48,684 bases of DNA, from assembly GCA_903916735.1 (NCBI GenBank), contig CAIWXX010000084.1:1-48684 (forward strand), in the 5' to 3' direction. Below the pieces are notes generated by a model. That model searched no databases, was not told the DNA's origin, and worked only from the letters and a program-made list of their open reading frames with translations. Shown here piece by piece: positions 1 through 7,731 of this stretch. The DNA is from an uncultured Acidobacteriota bacterium. Its GTDB lineage: Bacteria > Acidobacteriota > CAIWXX01. The position numbers and the translations under genes are program-made. Each line of letters begins with the position of its first letter. Position 1 is the stretch's first letter.

Positions 1-1013
1 GTGGCCAACCCACGCGTACGGCTGCGTGAAATGGCCCTCTCCATGCGCATGAAAGCCCCGGTGTATCCACCATGCCGCTCAAACATGTCGGCAGCCGCAC
101 GCAGAGTCGCGACCGGGTTCACGAGCCCTCGCCCGGCAATGTCGTCGGCCGAGCCGTGCACAGTCTGATATTCGACCAGCCCTTCGACTTCCGGCGCGAG
201 GTAGACGTTGCGACTGTGACGATTCTCCTGCTGCCCCATCCCGTAGCGCGCCAACAGGTCTACATGCATGATATCCAGCCACTCATTGCCGCCGATGATG
301 AGCAGATTTCCTTGGAAAGTTCCTCGCAGCAGATGGCGGTTCATTGTGTCGGGCTGAAACAATTTCAGAGTGACATGGCGCGAATCGGAATACTCCTCGA
401 TCCACCGTGCAAAACGGTTGTCGAGCAGGTGGAACTTGTAGGCGAGCAGAATGTGATCGATCCTATGCTGACCGCCCCAGTGCGTGGCTGCAGCGGCACG
501 TGCGTAGTCGAGAAGCTTCTCGGTCCAGTCACGGCGAAACTCGCAGGTACGCCGAATTATGTCCCCCGCACCGGTGTCATTGCTCCCGGAGTAGAACCCC
601 TGCGCCTCGTCGCGAACGAGAAACATTTCTCCACGCGGTATCGGAATCACCTCTAGCTTCACACCGCACAGCCGTTCCCTGACCTGGTACAGAGTCTCGG
701 CGTTGATGGCCGTACGGAAGACCGTCCGGCAGCCTTCGCCGTAGACATCCCGCAAAAACTCCATGTATTGGAAACAGTCGTCATCTTTGACCGACACCAC
801 GTGGGCCGTCGGCAGGCTCGGGTCAATCGACGCACTAAATGTCCGAAAGCGCCGTGGGCATGTGATTACCTTGACATCGACCCCATAGATTGCAGCCAGC
901 ACGCCGACGGCGTGCTGGAAGACCGATGCCAGTTCCGGCCCTGTACCTTCGCCTATGGCGAGTCCGATCGTGAAGGGGCTCGGGTGGTTGTTCGCTCTAT
1001 TAATGGCTGACAA
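1..1013 (-). CDS. isocitrate/isopropylmalate dehydrogenase-like protein (partial, C-terminus off the left edge)
   Basis: Reading the minus strand gives one open frame that leaves the window at base 1, so the protein is about 337 residues and incomplete. Family signs are an N-terminal IGLAIGEGTGPEL (the IALIPGDGIGPE element), a Lys in LLAYKFHLLDNRFARW, paired acidic residues in EWLDIMHVD for divalent metal, and YQTVHGSADDIAGRGLVNP, the NAD-binding VHGSAPDIAGKGIANP block. The family oxidatively decarboxylates beta-hydroxy acids with NAD(P). The usual ENTEG element is changed to RDEAQGFYSG, so the substrate probably differs from isocitrate and 3-isopropylmalate. A TTG at 1011-1013 with GGGGAG about 11 bases upstream was taken as start. 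A GTG at 1053-1055 would add a hydrophobic lead. It lies downstream of and codirectional with the ABC exporter, and may supply a keto acid to the neighbouring adenylation protein; that role is inferred. Confidence 0.8.
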   Translation of the reverse strand, partial: MSAINRANNHPSPFTIGLAIGEGTGPELASVFQHAVGVLAAIYGVDVKVITCPRRFRTFSASIDPSLPTAHVVSVKDDDCFQYMEFLRDVYGEGCRTVFRTAINAETLYQVRERLCGVKLEVIPIPRGEMFLVRDEAQGFYSGSNDTGAGDIIRRTCEFRRDWTEKLLDYARAAAATHWGGQHRIDHILLAYKFHLLDNRFARWIEEYSDSRHVTLKLFQPDTMNRHLLRGTFQGNLLIIGGNEWLDIMHVDLLARYGMGQQENRHSRNVYLAPEVEGLVEYQTVHGSADDIAGRGLVNPVATLRAAADMFERHGGYTGAFMRMERAISRSRTRGLA

Positions 1014-1055
1014 AAATAAATCTACTCCCCAAGGTGCGACAAGGATCAATGCCAC

Positions 1056-1349
1056 GGCTAGGAAGAAACTCAGGCCGAAATTTATAGCATACGTCCTGGC
1101 ATGTTAACAATGCCCGCAACCCGGCGTCAAGGTTCTTGCATCGTCTGGCATCCTATCTTGCAAATGAAATCTCAACGACATGTGGGATGGCCGCCGGATC
1201 AGGGGATGCCAGGCTATCAACTGGACCAAGGGCCGTGCTGGTGTGCAGTTCTGGCGCGGCCTTACTTCTGCATCGTCATGCGGAGGAGGACCGCGCAGGG
1301 CGATGGGGGCTCGCTACCGATCTTCGCACGCGACCGCTCCCGGCGTGGT
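1056..1349. other. intergenic stretch between dehydrogenase-like gene and ABC transporter
   Basis: No convincing gene was found here. On the minus strand, the dehydrogenase frame stays open upstream to a TAA near 1098 and encodes a hydrophobic stretch (INFGLSFFLAVALILVAPWG). It has no start better than GTG at 1053-1055. No tRNA or clear terminator was seen. Confidence 0.4.
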
Positions 1350-3257
1350 CTAGCTGAGTGCCCTCCCAGGGGCGGAGACGGCCTCTTCGGATTGCTGTGT
1401 CAGGAACAGGCGGCGGTAAAGCCCATCACGGTTCATCAATTCCTCATGCGTTCCATCCTCGGCCAATCGCCCGCGATCGAGCACGTATATCCAATCGGCT
1501 CGGGTCACCATCGACAGGCGATGCGCAATGACCAGGAGGGTCCTGCCATGACAGTACTCCTCGATTCCGCTCATGATCGCCTCCTCGGTCGGGCAGTCCA
1601 CATCGTTGGTGGCTTCGTCAAGGACGAGGACCTCCGCATCGAGAAGGAGAGCGCGGGCCAAAGCAATGCGGCGGCGCTGGCCGCCGGAGAGCCGAGTCCC
1701 CCGATCTTGTAGAAGAGTGGAATAGCCATCGGGCATCGCGACTATGAAATCGTGAGCCTGTGCCAGCCGGCACGCCTCCACCACCTGGCTGTCAGTCGCA
1801 TCGGGACTGGCGAAACGCAGATTGTCCATCACGCTCGCATGAAACAAGAAGACATCCTGTGCTACGACAGCCACGCGCCTTCGCCAGCTCGTAATCTCCA
1901 GTTCGCGCAGGTCGACGCCGTCCACACCAATCAACCCCTCCGTGGGATCAGAAAGGCGCGAGAGGAGATTGACAAGAGTCGACTTTCCCGCACCCGATGG
2001 GCCAACCACCGCAACTCGCCCTCCCCGAGGTATCGTGAGGTCGAGACCATCCAGGACGAGCGGTTCGTCATGCGAGTATCGAAACGAAACCCGCCTGATG
2101 CTCACCGATTCGCGCAGCGAAGTGAAAACGATCGTTCCCCCCCTCGGTGCAGTTGGGGTTGTCGTGTGAATCGTCTCCATCAAAGTGTGCAGCATCGGTG
2201 CGACTTGGGCGATCTGGGTGTGAAGGCTAGTGAGGGTTCCGGCGGGTCCCATCAACCGTATTGCGATGACCAGGAAGACCACGAGGAGGGCCGGGACCGT
2301 GTGAGCTGATGCAGGAAGGAACAATGACCCGACGGCCAAAACGGCGGCAAGCAGAGAGACGTTAAGTGCATTGAAAAGCGGGCGTGCCAAGCCGCCGATA
2401 GCCGACGCACGGTACTCGTGCTCTTGGAGGGTTTGGATGTGCCGTGTGAAGCCGGCTTGGCTCCATTCTTCCCGCCCAAAGACGCGCACAAGCTTCATCG
2501 CAGAGAGCAGCTCCTGGATGGCACCCTGTGTCTCACGAAGGTTGTCATGGAGTTTCCTGCTGGCCTTCCGCAGACGCACCGCTACCGCAGGGCGGAGCAG
2601 GAAGCTCACGGGGGCGAGAAGCAACAGACAGAGCAGAGTCAAGCGCCAGGAGAGAGCCAGAGCCAACACGACATAAGTGATCGTCACCGCAATGCTTGCG
2701 GCCGCCTGCCCTGCCTGGAGAGTCAAGGCTCCGACGTTGCGCACAAATGAGTCGAGCAACGCAACGATGCTCCCACGGCGTTCGCGTAGAAAGGCATCGA
2801 GCGGCATTTCGCAGAGACGACGGAAAACCGCTTGCTGCAAGGCGAGCTGGACGTGCCTTCGTAACCGGAGCGACGCGAGAGTCTGTGTGATCTGCAGGCA
2901 GGCCCTCAGGAGGGCAAACGAAACTAAGGCGGTAGCGGCAATGCGGATCCGCACCCCTGCGGGCAGGCTCGATGCATACAAGACGATCTTCGTCAGCCGA
3001 GGCCCTTCTGGCACAGCGGCATCTCGCCCTGCGGCCAGAAGAATGAAGACGTAACCAATCCCGATTGCTTCGGCTGCCACTTGAAGGACCGCCGTGACCA
3101 CAAGGAGACCTAGGAGCCAGCGATGGGGCGAGATCAGCATCAGAAGTTCAACCAAACATTTCGCCGCAGATGACCGAACGTCTTGTGCGGTGGAGGATTG
3201 TCCATCAGGCATCGATCGCGAGGGATGGGTGCCGGTTGGGGCTCTATGTGTATTCAT
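1350..3257 (-). CDS. ABC transporter, fused transmembrane and ATPase domains (exporter type)
   Basis: This is a type I exporter half-transporter of about 635 residues. The first 300 or so residues are membrane-spanning, with about six hydrophobic segments. The C-terminal ATPase domain carries Walker A (VGPSGAGKST), a Q-loop (VAQDVFLF), the signature LSGGQRRRIALARAL, Walker B with DEATNDVD, and the H-loop IAHRLS. Such proteins dimerise and export lipids, peptides or drugs. The ATG at 3257 was chosen. An upstream TTG at 3311 would add 18 residues that do not look like transporter sequence. The gene is divergent from the adenylation/acyltransferase fusion (193 bp between starts) and codirectional with the dehydrogenase-like gene, so export of the fusion protein's product is a reasonable guess. 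The MsbA-like layout would suit an amphipathic product. Confidence 0.93.
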   Translation of the reverse strand: MNTHRAPTGTHPSRSMPDGQSSTAQDVRSSAAKCLVELLMLISPHRWLLGLLVVTAVLQVAAEAIGIGYVFILLAAGRDAAVPEGPRLTKIVLYASSLPAGVRIRIAATALVSFALLRACLQITQTLASLRLRRHVQLALQQAVFRRLCEMPLDAFLRERRGSIVALLDSFVRNVGALTLQAGQAAASIAVTITYVVLALALSWRLTLLCLLLLAPVSFLLRPAVAVRLRKASRKLHDNLRETQGAIQELLSAMKLVRVFGREEWSQAGFTRHIQTLQEHEYRASAIGGLARPLFNALNVSLLAAVLAVGSLFLPASAHTVPALLVVFLVIAIRLMGPAGTLTSLHTQIAQVAPMLHTLMETIHTTTPTAPRGGTIVFTSLRESVSIRRVSFRYSHDEPLVLDGLDLTIPRGGRVAVVGPSGAGKSTLVNLLSRLSDPTEGLIGVDGVDLRELEITSWRRRVAVVAQDVFLFHASVMDNLRFASPDATDSQVVEACRLAQAHDFIVAMPDGYSTLLQDRGTRLSGGQRRRIALARALLLDAEVLVLDEATNDVDCPTEEAIMSGIEEYCHGRTLLVIAHRLSMVTRADWIYVLDRGRLAEDGTHEELMNRDGLYRRLFLTQQSEEAVSAPGRALS

Positions 3258-3531
3258 AGAGTGCTGTCCCAGAGATACCTTTGCAAGCGCTGCGACCACC
3301 CGTAAACGCAAACGAATCGTCGACGTCGGCTTTCACGTTCACGATCACGACCTGCACGCCGGCAATACGAGCTTTGCGCATTTGCGGCGGCCAAGGATTG
3401 TTTGAGACACTACAATAATCAGCACATAACCCCGGCCTACAGCCACAAACATGAACGGCCTTGTCATAGCGAGACTATATTCGGGGGGGCTGCTTGTTGC
3501 AAGAATCCACATGAGACTCTCAGAAGGTGAG

Positions 3532-6500
3532 ATGCAAAATGTGCAAAAATGGCCTAGGATATCGGTCATGGACCGCTCGGCGAAAGGGGCCACCGATTCC
3601 GCGATGGAACTCGCACGGGCGAGCACTCCGACGGATGCCTTCGAAACTCAAGTGGCGCGGAAGCCGCAGGCTGTCGCGCTGGAGGGCGATGGCGTCAGGC
3701 TGACCTATGCAGAACTCGATTCCCGCGCCAATAGACTGGCTGCCACCATCGCGGAGCGGCACGGCACATCCAATACCCCGATGCCGTTGTTGTGCGGTCA
3801 CCGTGCAGAAGCCATCCTCGGAATCCTGGCCGTACTGAAGGCAGGAAAGTGTTTCGTCCCACTGAATCCCGCGAATCCGGCGGAGTATCTCAAGCGAATC
3901 TGGACGCATTCCGGCGCATCGGCCATCCTGGCCGGCTCCCCGGAGCTCCCGCTCGCCCGGCAGATCTGCGGGACAGTGGACGGTTGTATCCCGCTGGATA
4001 TCCGCGCGCCATTCGAGAGCGCCGCGCCGCCGCTTCTCGATCGCGATCCTGAAAGACTGGCGGCGATTGTATACACATCGGGTTCTACCGGAGAGCCCAA
4101 AGGAGTGATGACAACACATCGCAGCATCCTGGTGCGAGTGCAACATCAAGCCCTCGTAGCGAGCTATGTCTCCGGGGATCGCCAGGGATCGATCGTTCAT
4201 TGGGGCCACAGCGCCTCTTTTCCGGATGTCTTTGGGGCTCTGTTGCATGGGATCAGGCTGCTGCCGTTCGACATTGCGGCGGAGGGCATGATGCGACTCA
4301 TCAGCTGGCTGCATGAGGAGAATATCACTCTCCTGCAAATGCCGGCTGCCGCCGTCGCCGGATTCCTAGATGTGGCCGTTGCAGGCGAAATTCGCCTTCC
4401 TCATATCCGTCTGGTCTCTCTGAGCGGCAGCCGATTGTGCCGGGCGGAAGCTCTCGCTTTGTGGAGAGTTTTTCCACGTGCCTGCCTACTGCATGGCTAT
4501 GGATCATCGGAGGCGAACCTGGTGGCGCAGCAGATCATGCACCCCTGCCTCGTCCCCGACGGCGATCCTTTGCCTGTGGGCTACGTCGTGGCGGGAAAGC
4601 AGGTGAAAGTCGTCAACGACCTGGGCCAACCTGTCCCTGATGGAGTGACTGGCGAATTGGTGGTGGTCAGCGACCACCTGTCGCCTGGCTACTGGGGCGA
4701 TCCCTCCGCGACCAAGACCTCGTTTTACGAAGAGGTCAATGGCCGACAACGTTGCTTCCACACTGGGGATTTGGGCTGGTGCAGGCCAGACGGATTGCTT
4801 GTGTTGGCAGGACGCAAGGACTTCGTGGTCAAGATCCGGGGAAATCGAGTGGATTTGGCCGAAGTGGAGATGCGTCTCAGGAGCTCCGGCTGGGCCAGGG
4901 AAGCGACGGTCATTGTTCATCACAGGAGATCGGGCGAAGCCATTCTGATCGCCTATGTCGTCCCCGGGCAGAAGGTGAATCTGGCGCCAAAGGATCTCCG
5001 TGAGGAGCTGGAGAGAACGTTGCCACCGTATATGGTGCCGGGCCGGCTCATTCTCATGGAGGCACTTCCGTTGAGCGCAAGTGGCAAGGTGGACCGTAGC
5101 GTCCTGCCACCTCCCGACAAGGCGCGTCCCACAATACATGTAGCCTTCCGATCGCCCGAGAATGAAATGCAGAAACTGGTCTGCCGGATTTGGGCGGAGC
5201 TGTTGGAAGTGTCGGAAGTAGGTATGGATGATGACTTCTTCGATCTGGGCGGCGATTCCCTCAGTGCAATGAGGATGCTGGCGCAGGTCGAGCAAGAGCT
5301 GGGAGCGAATGTGCCCATGGCTTTCTTCGAAACCCCAACCGTGTCAGCGCTCCTCGCAACTATTCGCTCGGACCCGGGGTCGGGACCTCGACTGCGCCCG
5401 ACGGAGTGCCGGCCTGGAACGAACGCGTTCGTCCGCCCGGAACGGCAGTGGAGGCACATGTTTCGAGGCGCTTGGGATTGGGTGCGTGCTTTCCTCGGGA
5501 AGCCCGGCAGGAACGCCAAGCTCGCGGAGATCGCGGCCCCGACTGCAGCCATGCTGATGCCATACACGGTGGGCTGTCGATGGCTTGCCTGGTGGTGCTC
5601 ACACGCCGACATAGTCGAACGGATCTACTGCCGACAGTACAGTCTCTTCGGCCGGTTTCTATCCGATTTCGGCTGCCACGCATCGGATCCTGAGGCGGCT
5701 TTCCGTAGCAGCCTTCTCGGAAATCTTGCCATGCTTTCTATGTTTCATCGGCTTCACATTCCGGCGGAGTATTCCGGCCGTCTTCTGGATGCACTCAAGG
5801 CCTCTCCGTTGCCATTTCGCCGGTCGGCGGGAAACCTGATCGAGCGGGCCGGAATCGACGAGCTTCGTAAGTGGTTTCACTATTCGGGATTGCAGTTTCT
5901 CGAAGAGATGCTGGCTCTGAAGCGGGGAGTGATCCTGCTCTCTTATCATGGCACGGGACAGTTGCTGGCATCGAGGGCGTTGCGACGCTTTCTCGACAAC
6001 AGGCCGATCCAGTTCCTCAGCCGACACGCCAGCCGTAAGCGTGGGCAACGGAGAATCGAGAAGGGCGGGAGCAGCTCAACGATAGCAGCTATCGAAGTTG
6101 TCAGGGATACCTTGGCCGCGCGGCGAAGTCTGGAAAGCGGAGGGCTCGTGCAGATTGTGCTTGAAAATTCTCCAAGTCCAAGCGCAATCGCCTGTTCCAT
6201 CGGCGGGCGGCTCTATCATCTCGAGTCCGGCTTCGCCGATTTGTCCATTTCGACGGGAGCCGCGATCATTCCGTGGGATGCCCATTACGGCGAGCGCGGT
6301 TGCATCCGCGCGCAGTTTCGGCGCCCCCTGACAAACGACAACACCGACGCCGGCCGCGAAGCCCAGGCTGCTGCCCTGGTGCGACGATACGCCGGGCTCC
6401 TTGAGTCAATCTGGCAGGAGGCCCCCTCCTCTCTGGACTGGCGACTCATCAAGATGCATTATTCCTTGCCCGAAGCCGTCGATGCGCAACCGACGCAGGG

Positions 6501-6534
6501 ACCCTCGTCCGATACTGATGGCGACAACTTGTAG
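3532..6534 (+). CDS. adenylation domain - carrier protein - LpxL-like acyltransferase fusion (NRPS-like)
   Basis: A protein of about 1000 residues. Numbering here counts from the first ATG of the open frame at 3451. The adenylation domain spans about 60-550, with YTSGSTGEPKG (A3, ~208), GYGSSEANL (A5), HTGDLGW and GRKDFVVKIRGNRVDLAEVE (A7/A8, ~437-472) and the catalytic Lys in SASGKVD (A10, ~545). It activates a carboxylic acid as AMP ester. A carrier domain follows with DDDFFDLGGDSLSAMRM; Ser ~603 is the phosphopantetheine site. Residues ~780-1015 resemble the lipid A acyltransferase family (LSYHGTGQLL, GFADLSISTGAAIIPWDA, LDWRLIKMHY). The usual FD at A4 reads HS (GHSASFPDVFGALL), so the substrate may not be a standard alpha-amino acid. 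The start is uncertain: AGAAGGTGAG lies just before the ATG at 3532, and GTG 3541 or ATG 3568 are also possible. No condensation or release domain is visible. Confidence 0.9.
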   Translation: MQNVQKWPRISVMDRSAKGATDSAMELARASTPTDAFETQVARKPQAVALEGDGVRLTYAELDSRANRLAATIAERHGTSNTPMPLLCGHRAEAILGILAVLKAGKCFVPLNPANPAEYLKRIWTHSGASAILAGSPELPLARQICGTVDGCIPLDIRAPFESAAPPLLDRDPERLAAIVYTSGSTGEPKGVMTTHRSILVRVQHQALVASYVSGDRQGSIVHWGHSASFPDVFGALLHGIRLLPFDIAAEGMMRLISWLHEENITLLQMPAAAVAGFLDVAVAGEIRLPHIRLVSLSGSRLCRAEALALWRVFPRACLLHGYGSSEANLVAQQIMHPCLVPDGDPLPVGYVVAGKQVKVVNDLGQPVPDGVTGELVVVSDHLSPGYWGDPSATKTSFYEEVNGRQRCFHTGDLGWCRPDGLLVLAGRKDFVVKIRGNRVDLAEVEMRLRSSGWAREATVIVHHRRSGEAILIAYVVPGQKVNLAPKDLREELERTLPPYMVPGRLILMEALPLSASGKVDRSVLPPPDKARPTIHVAFRSPENEMQKLVCRIWAELLEVSEVGMDDDFFDLGGDSLSAMRMLAQVEQELGANVPMAFFETPTVSALLATIRSDPGSGPRLRPTECRPGTNAFVRPERQWRHMFRGAWDWVRAFLGKPGRNAKLAEIAAPTAAMLMPYTVGCRWLAWWCSHADIVERIYCRQYSLFGRFLSDFGCHASDPEAAFRSSLLGNLAMLSMFHRLHIPAEYSGRLLDALKASPLPFRRSAGNLIERAGIDELRKWFHYSGLQFLEEMLALKRGVILLSYHGTGQLLASRALRRFLDNRPIQFLSRHASRKRGQRRIEKGGSSSTIAAIEVVRDTLAARRSLESGGLVQIVLENSPSPSAIACSIGGRLYHLESGFADLSISTGAAIIPWDAHYGERGCIRAQFRRPLTNDNTDAGREAQAAALVRRYAGLLESIWQEAPSSLDWRLIKMHYSLPEAVDAQPTQGPSSDTDGDNL

Positions 6535-6909
6535 AGGCCTTCGGGGCGAATCAGGTTGTCCATTGTGCCGCAACGGCGGCGCCAGTTGCTCCGCCTAAAC
6601 TCCTCGACTCGCAATTGCCCGCCATGCAACCCCGGCTTCAAATAGACTTATGGCGCCATGCCGGAACTGACAATTGTGATGCCCGTTGAACTGAGCCGCT
6701 GGCGCGGGCCTATGTGGATTGTTTCCCGCGCTAGTTGAACTCGCTTACTGTGATGGAGTGGGTAGCATGTGATGTTTGGTCCGGGCAGGAAACGGCGTAG
6801 GAACTGGACAGAATCGAGAGTCCTCGTCTCGAAGTGTTGCCCTCGGCGCTGTCTCTGTAGGCGAATGTCACTCACACCCAATCATCCGAATTAATATTTC
6901 GTCGACAGC
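6535..6909. other. non-coding/decayed stretch after the NRPS-like gene
   Basis: No intact gene. It contains one short open frame that starts like a glycosyltransferase (listed separately) and otherwise only short frames broken by stops in all directions. No clear terminator was found after the NRPS-like gene. Confidence 0.4.
6658..6738 (+). pseudogene. possible 5' stub of a family 2 glycosyltransferase
   Basis: The frame begins MPELTIVMPVE, close to the MPELTIVMPVYNE opening of many family 2 glycosyltransferases. It then loses resemblance and stops after 26 codons. Ten matching residues are weak evidence, but the neighbourhood is clearly degraded, so a truncated gene start is plausible. Confidence 0.2.
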
Positions 6910-7461
6910 ATGAAGGGCGAGTTCGGGCCGGATCTCAAGCCCGTGACATGGGTGTGGAAAAAAGAAGGAAGTTGGACACTGACGCCGACAATCTATGTGC
7001 CCGAAAAGAAAGTCGAATTCGTTGGCCCGAACATGCAAGGAACTTACCTGATCACAGTGACTTTCGATTTTCTACGCAAGGACGGCAAAAATATCTTTCG
7101 AATTACGGAATGTGGATGGAAGAACTCTGATTTGCGAGCAGCCTTCATGATGTGTGAAGGCTGGACGGCAGTTTCACACTTATCTGAAAGCATATCTGCT
7201 GACAGGCAAGGATGTCATGAGAAAGGGATAGGGACAAAGCGCGAAATTCCAAATAAAAATTCAAAAAAAGGAGGCTCTACTGGAAGTCGCCGGAAAAATC
7301 TGAAATCTTTGCTGAAACAACTGATCACGGCAAAGATTGGCGGAGGGCATTTGCAGATGCTCTTGTCCTCACTCAAGCGCCCGACTGAAAGTGCATCCGT
7401 ATCGAGTACCGACGTACAGAGCTTTCGTCCCCTCCGCTTGGAGCGCAACGAATCTGGGTGA
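6910..7461 (+). CDS. hypothetical protein, possibly a gene remnant
   Basis: The open frame is 183 codons and no family was recognised. The first 75 residues (VTWVWKKEGSWTLTPT, GTYLITVTFDFLRKDGKN) have an alternating hydrophobic pattern like a beta-sandwich. The second half is Lys/Ser-rich and poorly ordered. There is no ribosome binding site before the ATG. The 3' end overlaps, on the other strand, a recognisable beta-propeller fragment, so at least the C-terminal part is probably not a genuine protein. It may be the remains of a gene disrupted by the same events that left the neighbouring stubs. Confidence 0.25.
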   Translation: MKGEFGPDLKPVTWVWKKEGSWTLTPTIYVPEKKVEFVGPNMQGTYLITVTFDFLRKDGKNIFRITECGWKNSDLRAAFMMCEGWTAVSHLSESISADRQGCHEKGIGTKREIPNKNSKKGGSTGSRRKNLKSLLKQLITAKIGGGHLQMLLSSLKRPTESASVSSTDVQSFRPLRLERNESG

Positions 7462-7593
7462 GGGGAATCGCGCCTCCCCACTTAGATTACTCCACAGGAT
7501 CCCGCCATTTTGACTCCGGTAGACACGTCCCTCCGAACTCACTGCATAGAGCGTCTCCGAAGCCGACGGATCGATGAGGATGAAGCTCATCAA
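7369..7593 (-). pseudogene. fragment of a BNR/sortilin-type beta-propeller protein
   Basis: The 74-codon minus-strand frame reads ILIDPSASETLYAVSSEG, then GRVYRSQNGGILWSNLSG, then LQAEGTKALYVGTRYG. This is the IDPsnpsTLYA..GvyrStdGGatWs repeat that builds sortilin-like propellers. Whole proteins of this kind have 350-1000 residues, as with the one at 43051-45738, and here only about one and a half repeats remain, with no signal peptide and no continuation on either side. It is read as a decayed remnant. Confidence 0.6.
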
Positions 7594-7674
7594 TGATCTC
7601 GATCTGTCCTATGGATAGGACATCCGAAATGTGTTCCGACTTGCTTAAGCTACTGAAAAAAAACACAAAAAATC

Positions 7675-7690
7675 TGGCACCGAATTTGCT
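7675..7690 (+). promoter_or_regulatory. sigma-54 (-24/-12) promoter of the DUF6600 gene
   Basis: TGGCAC-CGAAT-TTGCT matches the sigma-54 consensus TGGCAC-N5-TTGCW. GG (7676-7677) and GC (7688-7689) are separated by exactly 10 bases. It lies about 42 bases before the ATG, with a strong Shine-Dalgarno sequence in between. Transcription would need a bacterial enhancer-binding activator, and none is visible nearby. Confidence 0.65.
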
Positions 7691-7731
7691 CAACATCATG
7701 GTGTGAGCGTAATAAGGAGGAGGTTACTAAA

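Noticed and set aside
1101-1712. 203-codon plus-strand frame
   Set aside because: It lies antisense to the ATPase domain of the ABC transporter and upstream non-coding sequence, with no family-like sequence.
3520-5295. Long minus-strand frames of 272 and 263 codons
   Set aside because: Both are antisense to clear adenylation-domain coding sequence and have His/Arg-rich compositions typical of shadow frames.
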